Under the pieces are notes generated by a model. That model saw only the letters and a list, made by a program, of their open reading frames with translations. It was not told the DNA's origin and did not search any database. This document shows positions 1 through 6,300 of a stretch of DNA of 6,337 nucleotides, in pieces. Made by a program: the position numbers and the translations under genes. The number at the start of each line of letters is the position of its first letter. The stretch's first letter is position 1. The DNA comes from Saprospiraceae bacterium. GTDB lineage: Bacteria > Bacteroidota > Bacteroidia > Chitinophagales > Saprospiraceae. Where the stretch lies: contig SKYC01000004.1 of the NCBI GenBank assembly GCA_007128085.1, forward strand, positions 1 to 6,337, read 5' to 3'.

Positions 1-133
1 AACTCTGATTGGAAGGAAAAACCCAGGCTGCAAATGGGGTGAATTATTGTCCGGCTAATGTGCCTGTGATTTAAATTCTATTATATCACATATTCAGTAA
101 ATGATTAGTTGCTGTAATTAAGGGGATTAATTC

Positions 134-219
134 CCGGTAGCTTCGAGAGCCTCAGCCACCGGAGATTCTTCATTACCAGACTCAACTATCCGTGCGCTGC
201 CTGAGGCTCTCGAAGGCAG
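134..219. repeat. REP-doublet-like (REPIN-like) intergenic element
   Basis: Two 15-bp arms, CTTCGAGAGCCTCAG (141-155) and CTGAGGCTCTCGAAG (201-215), are perfect reverse complements separated by 45 bases. Each arm also sits inside its own imperfect hairpin. The left one (134-162) pairs CCGGT with ACCGG and, past one mismatch, GCT with AGC. The right one (197-219) pairs CTGCCT with AGGCAG, then has two mismatches and a G-C pair. Two related hairpins in inverted orientation between genes are the layout of REP doublets/REPINs, which are mobilised by RAYT-type transposases in other bacteria. The core resembles TTCGA...CTCAG repeats dispersed in many genomes, as I recall them. No RAYT gene is in the window. 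Confidence 0.65.
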
Positions 220-309
220 TAACAAAAAAGAGACAAAGTCCACGACATTTTTTTCCATGAGCTCACAAGTCCCACTTCAAGTTGCACAATCATTCAACTG
301 CAATAATAA

Positions 310-347
310 AGGCCGATAGCAAAACCATGTGATTTTCCCATCGGCCT
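310..347 (-). terminator. Intrinsic terminator of the giant surface-protein gene
   Basis: Thirty bases past the stop codon, the minus strand reads AGGCCGAT (347 to 340) and ATCGGCCT (317 to 310), a perfect 8-bp stem. Inside it come G-T and G-C pairs, one G-G mismatch, and four A-T pairs (333-336 with 321-324) closing an 8-base loop. The stem is followed on the minus strand by TTTATTATTG. On the plus strand the bases after the stem are CCATTTAAG, so the signal is effectively one-directional. Confidence 0.8.
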
Positions 348-377
348 CCATTTAAGGTTAATCTTCTAAGTCAACCA

Positions 378-3300
378 TTAGTGAACGATCATCTTTTTGA
401 CCCCTGAATGGCTTCCTGAATTGAGTTGATAGTAATACACTCCGGGCATTAAATTCAACTGTCCGGCATCCAACTCAATTTCGTGATGGCCTTTTTGGAG
501 ATCCAGGTCTGTGCTCCAAACCGTTCTACCGGAAACATCAAACAAGGTAAACTCCACTTCGTCGGCCTCAGAAATATAAAATGGTATCACCGTATGGCCG
601 GTAAAGGGATTGGGTCTGTTCTGGTACAACTCAAAAGCGGAAATCGCTCCCTCTCCTTTCTCTGTTATAAAGTAAAGATCGACATCCCTTCTGTCCTGTA
701 CCCCTCTGAACAATTCTGCATTCAGGCGTTCTGTATTCAATTTTAAAGCATCGGACAACTTACCATCCTCCCGGGCCGTAAATTCAACTCTCAGAAACTC
801 TCCTTTTTCACGCAAATTCAATGTGTGCACAGAGCTGGCACTTAGTGTAAGGAATTTCATTCCCTCTCTGAAGTTTATCTGGTGAATTTCATCTGCAATA
901 GTAGCGAACTCGTTCAAGGCTTGTACTTCCACGCGATCCACATAACGCTCATTCAATTCCAGTTCAAATTGGATGCCATTGAGGGTTTCCAGGTCGGGAA
1001 TGGAAATAACAGCCTCCACTTTTTCTCCCCGCTCAAATTCCCTGTCGGCAACTTGAATGTATTGTTCTGCGCGACGGCTTATGTAATTGGCCGGCTCCTT
1101 CGATTTTCCGGAGGCATTGCCATTCAGGTCTCCTATTTTCACACCAACAAAATCCCTTTTGAATATTCGATCGTCTGAATACTCAATAAAGACATCCTCA
1201 GCCAGGTCAATTTGTGTCGGCATGACACCAATGGGAATAATAAATTCGGAATCGATGAATCGCCAGGATGTATTGTTGAGAAAATGGTCATAAGTTCCCA
1301 ATACAAGTCTCCTGAGTTCTGCCACGTCCTGAATATTTATTCGCCCATCGTTATTGATGTCTGCAGCGATCAGATAGTAGGGATCGGTAATGACATTTAT
1401 TCCCAGAATGTGCCGCTGCAGTAGGAATATATCAAAAGTGGACACACCATTTAATGGGTCGTCATTCTTATATGGCCTCAAACTCGAGTTAAAAGGAACT
1501 GCGATGTCGTAAAATTCGAAATATCCGCGATTGTCGGTATAAGTCATCCATATTTCTTCCTCTGTTTCCAGGTAGACTTCCACCTGACTTATACTTTCTT
1601 CATCACTGTGGCTGTATATCGATCCACTTACAGGCAAACTACCGGGAAAATCACAGAAATCAGTGTGATCCACCCTTAGAGAGCCCTTACAGGAATCGAT
1701 ATTTCCAAACTCGTCGATTACATAAATCCAATAATCGAAAAGAGTGCTTCCATCGGGTCCATCGTCTAAGTTCAAATCATCACAGGTAATGATTAATGTA
1801 TCCAGGAACAAGTCGTCTACATCTAAAGTGAATATTAAATCCACAGAATCGGTACAATTGTCAGATGCCGATACTATACCACCATAAATGGGTACAACAA
1901 GAGTATCAGAATCGCCCCAGGGCACAATTTCCTTTACACATACTATATCCGGACTAATGGTATCCAATACCACAATCGTTATTTCGTGTTCAGATGAATT
2001 ACCACAATGGTCAACAGCTGTATATGTAAAAGTAGTTTCACCAACTGGATATACACCACTTGCATCTGAACCATCGCTGTCACTGAAAGGGGAGTCATTG
2101 GTTACGGTAACATCAAAACCACACTCGTCCTCGGCCTCCACCGGATCCAAGTTTACAAATACTTCACAGCTATCGGGTCCTGTGAAAAACTCAAGGGTAT
2201 CTGCCACATTCACAAATTCAGGTGCCACCGTACTTTCCACATTTATCGTTTGCTCAAACTCCCATTCTGTATTGTTGCACACGTCAGTAACTGTCCAGGT
2301 CCTCAGGATCTGATCACAAATGGTGTCAGACTCTATTATCTCATCAGAATTAACAATGGTAAATTCTATACAGGTTTCAACCTCCGGATTCAAAACGGGA
2401 GCAGTTCCCGGTGGAATACTATCGATGTGAAAATCCACACAGCCCTCCTCCTCAACTATTGAACCAGGCCAGATAAAGTCTGTTGAGTCCAGGACTGAAA
2501 TTCCCTCAAAGGTGATCAACTGGGTGCACAGTGCATTGTTGCCCGATTCGTCGAAAGCTGTAAACTCCCGCAGAATGGTTCCTGTGCTACTGCAAGTATC
2601 CATGTCGACTATAATTTCCTCCACGATCTCTGTAACAGAGCAATTGTCCTCAGCTTCTGCCTCACCAAATTGCGATAAGTCCATACCAGGTTCGAAAACA
2701 CTACAACTCACGGTTGTATCGGCAGGACAATTTACAAACTCCGGATCTTCAACATCTTCAATGACCACGGTGAATAAACATTCTGTTGTATTACCCGCAG
2801 CATCTGTGGCTGTGTAAATTACTGTAGTTGTGCCCACCTCAAAAGTATCTCCGGGTTCATGCGTGCTTATCAATTCCACTCCGGGGCAATTGTCCAATGC
2901 TTCGGGAACAATCCATTCCGGAAACCCAAAACACTCGCCTTCAATATTATCGATGACAATGTCCTCAGGACAAGTTACTGTAGGTGCTTCATTGTCCTCT
3001 ACGGTTATCTCAAAACTGCATTCCACTGAATTTTCGGAGGCATCCGTTGCGGTATACGTGACGGTCGTTGTTCCCACTTCAAAAGTATCTCCGGGTTCAT
3101 GCGTACTCGTCAATATCACACCGGGACAATTGTCATCCGCTTCCGGGACAATCCACTCTACCACTGCAAAACATTCCGTGGTATCGACATCTACAGTCTG
3201 GTCTTCCGGACAATCATTTATCACCGGATCTTCATTGTCCTCCACGGTGACTGTAAATTCACAATCCTGCGTATTGCCGCTTTCATCTGTAACCGTATAG

Positions 3301-6300
3301 GTCACCACAGTAGTACCAACCGGGTAAACCCCACCGGCGGCTTCCTCGTTATTGAAATCATTGGTTATCGTCAACATTCCACATCCACCACTTACAGTTG
3401 GTAAGGGAACTGATAAATCGGCTTCGCATAAAGTGGATTCATTTTCTGCTACTATATTATCCGGACACTCAATAGTCAGCGGATCCCCTCCAAGGACTTC
3501 TATGGTAAAACTACAGCTGTCCTCGTTACCGGCTCCATCTATGACGATGTAGGTCACTTCCGTAATCCCGATGGGGAAAGTATCCCCCGGCTCATGAGAA
3601 GCTATAAGGGTATCGACTACGCAGTTATCTGTCGGCTCCGGAATATCCCAGAATACTTCGACCTCGCACTCCTCCTCTTCATTTTCAATGACTATATCAT
3701 TTGGACAAATTACCTCCGGATCTTCATTGTCTTCAACTGTAACTTCAAAACTACATTCCACTGAATTTCCGGATGTATCCGTTGCCGTATACGTGACGGT
3801 CGTTGTTCCCACTTCAAAACTATCTCCGGGTTCATGTGTACTTGTCAATACCACACCGGGACAATTGTCATCTGCTTCCGGGATCCCCCACTCCACTATT
3901 GCGAAGCATTCACTGGTATCGGTATCTACGGTTTGATCTTCAGGGCAATCCAATATCACCGGATCTTCGGTATCATTGACCGTCACCTCAAACTCACACT
4001 CCTGCGGATGGCCATTTTCGTCCGTAACCATATAGGTTACTGTGGTAGTGCCTACCGGGTAAAACCCACTGGCTGCTTCCTCGTTATTAAAATCATTGGT
4101 TATGGTCAACATTCCACATCCACCGCTTACCATAGGTAAATCTATCATCAAATCTGCTCCACATTCGTTGAGGCTGTTTTCTACCTCAATATTATCGGGG
4201 CAAACTATAGTCAGCGGATCCGCTCCAAGGACTTCTATGGTGAAAGTACAGGTGTCGGAATTCCCCGATTCATCTATAGCGATATAGGTAATGGTAGTTA
4301 TTCCTACCGGGAATGTATCCCCCGGCTCATGGGAAGCTATCAGGGTATCTATCCCACAGTTATCTGTCGGCACAGGAGTAGTCCAGTCTACCTCGACTTC
4401 GCACTCTTCCTCCTCATTATCAACTACAATATTATCCGGACAAATTACCTCTGGAGCTTCATCGTCCACAACCATGACGGATGTTTCACAGGCATTGGTA
4501 TTTCCACTTAAATCCACTACCTGATAGACAATGGTGATAGTACCTAAAAAGAAGGTATCCGGAGCGAAAATGATCACGGTATCGACGCCACAATTGTCAT
4601 CTACTTCAATTGGATCCAAAAACTCTACATCCGTAGCGAAACACTCTCCCTCGTCCGTGCCTACTACCAATAACCCGGGGCAAACAATGGTAGGATTGGT
4701 CACATCCTCTACCGTATAAACAAAGCTCCACTCGGAAGAATTTCCCGCGCAGTCTGTATACTCAAAAGTATAGGTAATGGTGAAAACGGTCTCAGATAGG
4801 GTATCTGTTTCTACACCAATTAATGTACCTGCCAATTCATTGCCACATTCATCCAATGCAACCGGCGGATCCGGCTCTACGGCTTCTTCGGGGCACTCAA
4901 CTTCTCCCTCTCCATTCTCTTCCACAGACGGAGGGGTCTGTAAATCTATTGTATAAGTAAATTCCCAGGTAAACTCCAAGCCGGCGCAATCTTCGTACGT
5001 ATACGTATACGTCCTGGTACCCTCGCAGTTCAAAGCATCGAGATTGTCTTCTATCTCCGGTTCCGGGGCTTCTAATACATTTCCACACACGTCTTCCACC
5101 TGGGGCAGTTCGGTGGGCGGAATGGCTTCTTCTAAACATTCAACCGTGGTTCCCGCAGGAACGGGATCACCCACTTCAGAAGGTGGAGTTGATCGCTCGA
5201 TATTGTAAGTAAAAAACCAATCGTATTCTAAGCCCGCGCAATCGATATACGTATAAGTATAGGTCCTGGAACCCTGACAATCCAGTGTGTCAAGTTCAGT
5301 GACAACCATCGGATCGGGAGCCTCCAGTATATTTCCGCACGCGTCCTCCACAACCGGCAATGTCGACGGTTCCGTAGCAGAAGACAGACACTCTACCGTT
5401 GCTACTGTCTCCACGGGGACACCTACTTCCTGGGGAGGATCGGATCGTTCAATAATGAAAGTACCGGTAAAGTCATCGGTGTTCCCTGCACAGTCTTCAA
5501 AAGTCCAGGTTACAGTGACCATGCCTTCGCAATCGGGAATTTCACTTATTACAGGATCCCCTATTGGATCCAATTCATTTCCACAATTGTCATTCACCTC
5601 CGGTGGTGCCGGCATATCGATATCCCCCGGACACATGATGGGAAATTCAAAATCATCTATTGTCTGAAATGGTTGATATATAACCTCATAAGAATATGAC
5701 CAGACTTGGATATTCCCTGCGCAGTCCTCGTAATTAAAAACATATTCAGCCAGCCCCTCACATTCCGGAATTTCAGGTGTTTCTACCAATACTGCTTCCA
5801 GCTCGTTACCGCAATTGTCAAAAACTATAGGTGGAGTGGGCTCTACTATATCAAATGGACATGGAATTGTATCAATTACATTAGACTCCCCTATCTGAAA
5901 ATCCTCATACTCTACGGTGTATTCAAACTGCCATTCAAAGGTCAGTCCGGCACAATCCTCATAAGTATATATATAAGTAACAGATCCTTGACAATCCATT
6001 GGATCCGGTTCACTAATAATCTCAGGGTCTCCTGGATCCAGCGTCACTCCCAATACATCCTGTACCAGGGGAAGTTCAGGTTCTTCAACCTCTGAAGGGC
6101 AATCAACTGTAGCCGTTGTATTGACAGGATCACCGACTTCTGATGGCGGTGTGGAACGGATAACATCGTAGGTGAAAACCCAAATAAATTCCAGCCCGGC
6201 ACAATCCGTATACGTATAGGTGTAAGTAATGGTGCCCTCGCAACCATCAAATGTACCACCTTCATCAGGGTCTCCAGGAAAAAGCTGCTCTCCACATACA

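Larger units (their letters stand above)
1..377. other. Intergenic region downstream of the large gene
   Basis: No gene can be supported in these 377 bases. Besides the terminator (310-347) and the REP-like doublet (134-219), the stretch 59-133 is AT-rich, with a weak short inverted repeat (AATTAA at 116-121, TTAATT at 127-132). The stretch 220-309 shows nothing recognisable. Bases 2-58 are open in one plus-strand frame, ending with TAA at 56-58. This could be the last 18 codons of a convergent gene, but it is too short to judge. Confidence 0.6.

Noticed and set aside
2..58. Open plus-strand frame ending in TAA, a possible C-terminus of a convergent gene
   Set aside because: Only 18 codons (TLIGRKNPGCKWGELLSG) with no recognisable motif, and another frame is also open for 13 codons. 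There is not enough to call a gene.
65..90. Inverted repeat TGTGAT ... ATCACA resembling a CRP-type site
   Set aside because: The half-sites are 14 bases apart, whereas TGTGA-N6-TCACA is the CRP spacing, and no promoter or gene start is visible beside it. A 6-bp match in AT-rich DNA can be chance.
134..219. The 15-bp inverted arms as terminal repeats of a small insertion element or as a terminator
   Set aside because: There is no flanking target duplication and only 45 bases between the arms. No T-run follows on either strand, and the nested hairpins fit a REP doublet better.
2830..3300. Plus-strand open frame of 156 codons (and others such as 1888-2313)
   Set aside because: These are antisense to the repeat array. 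Their Ser/Thr-rich translations repeat with the same period as the HYR modules, as expected for shadows of the real gene.
4997..5012. Perfect 16-base palindrome ACGTATACGTATACGT
   Set aside because: It lies inside the coding sequence and arises from alternating Thr and Tyr codons in the TYTYTY strand. Similar but imperfect versions occur in the other repeats, so an operator site is unlikely.
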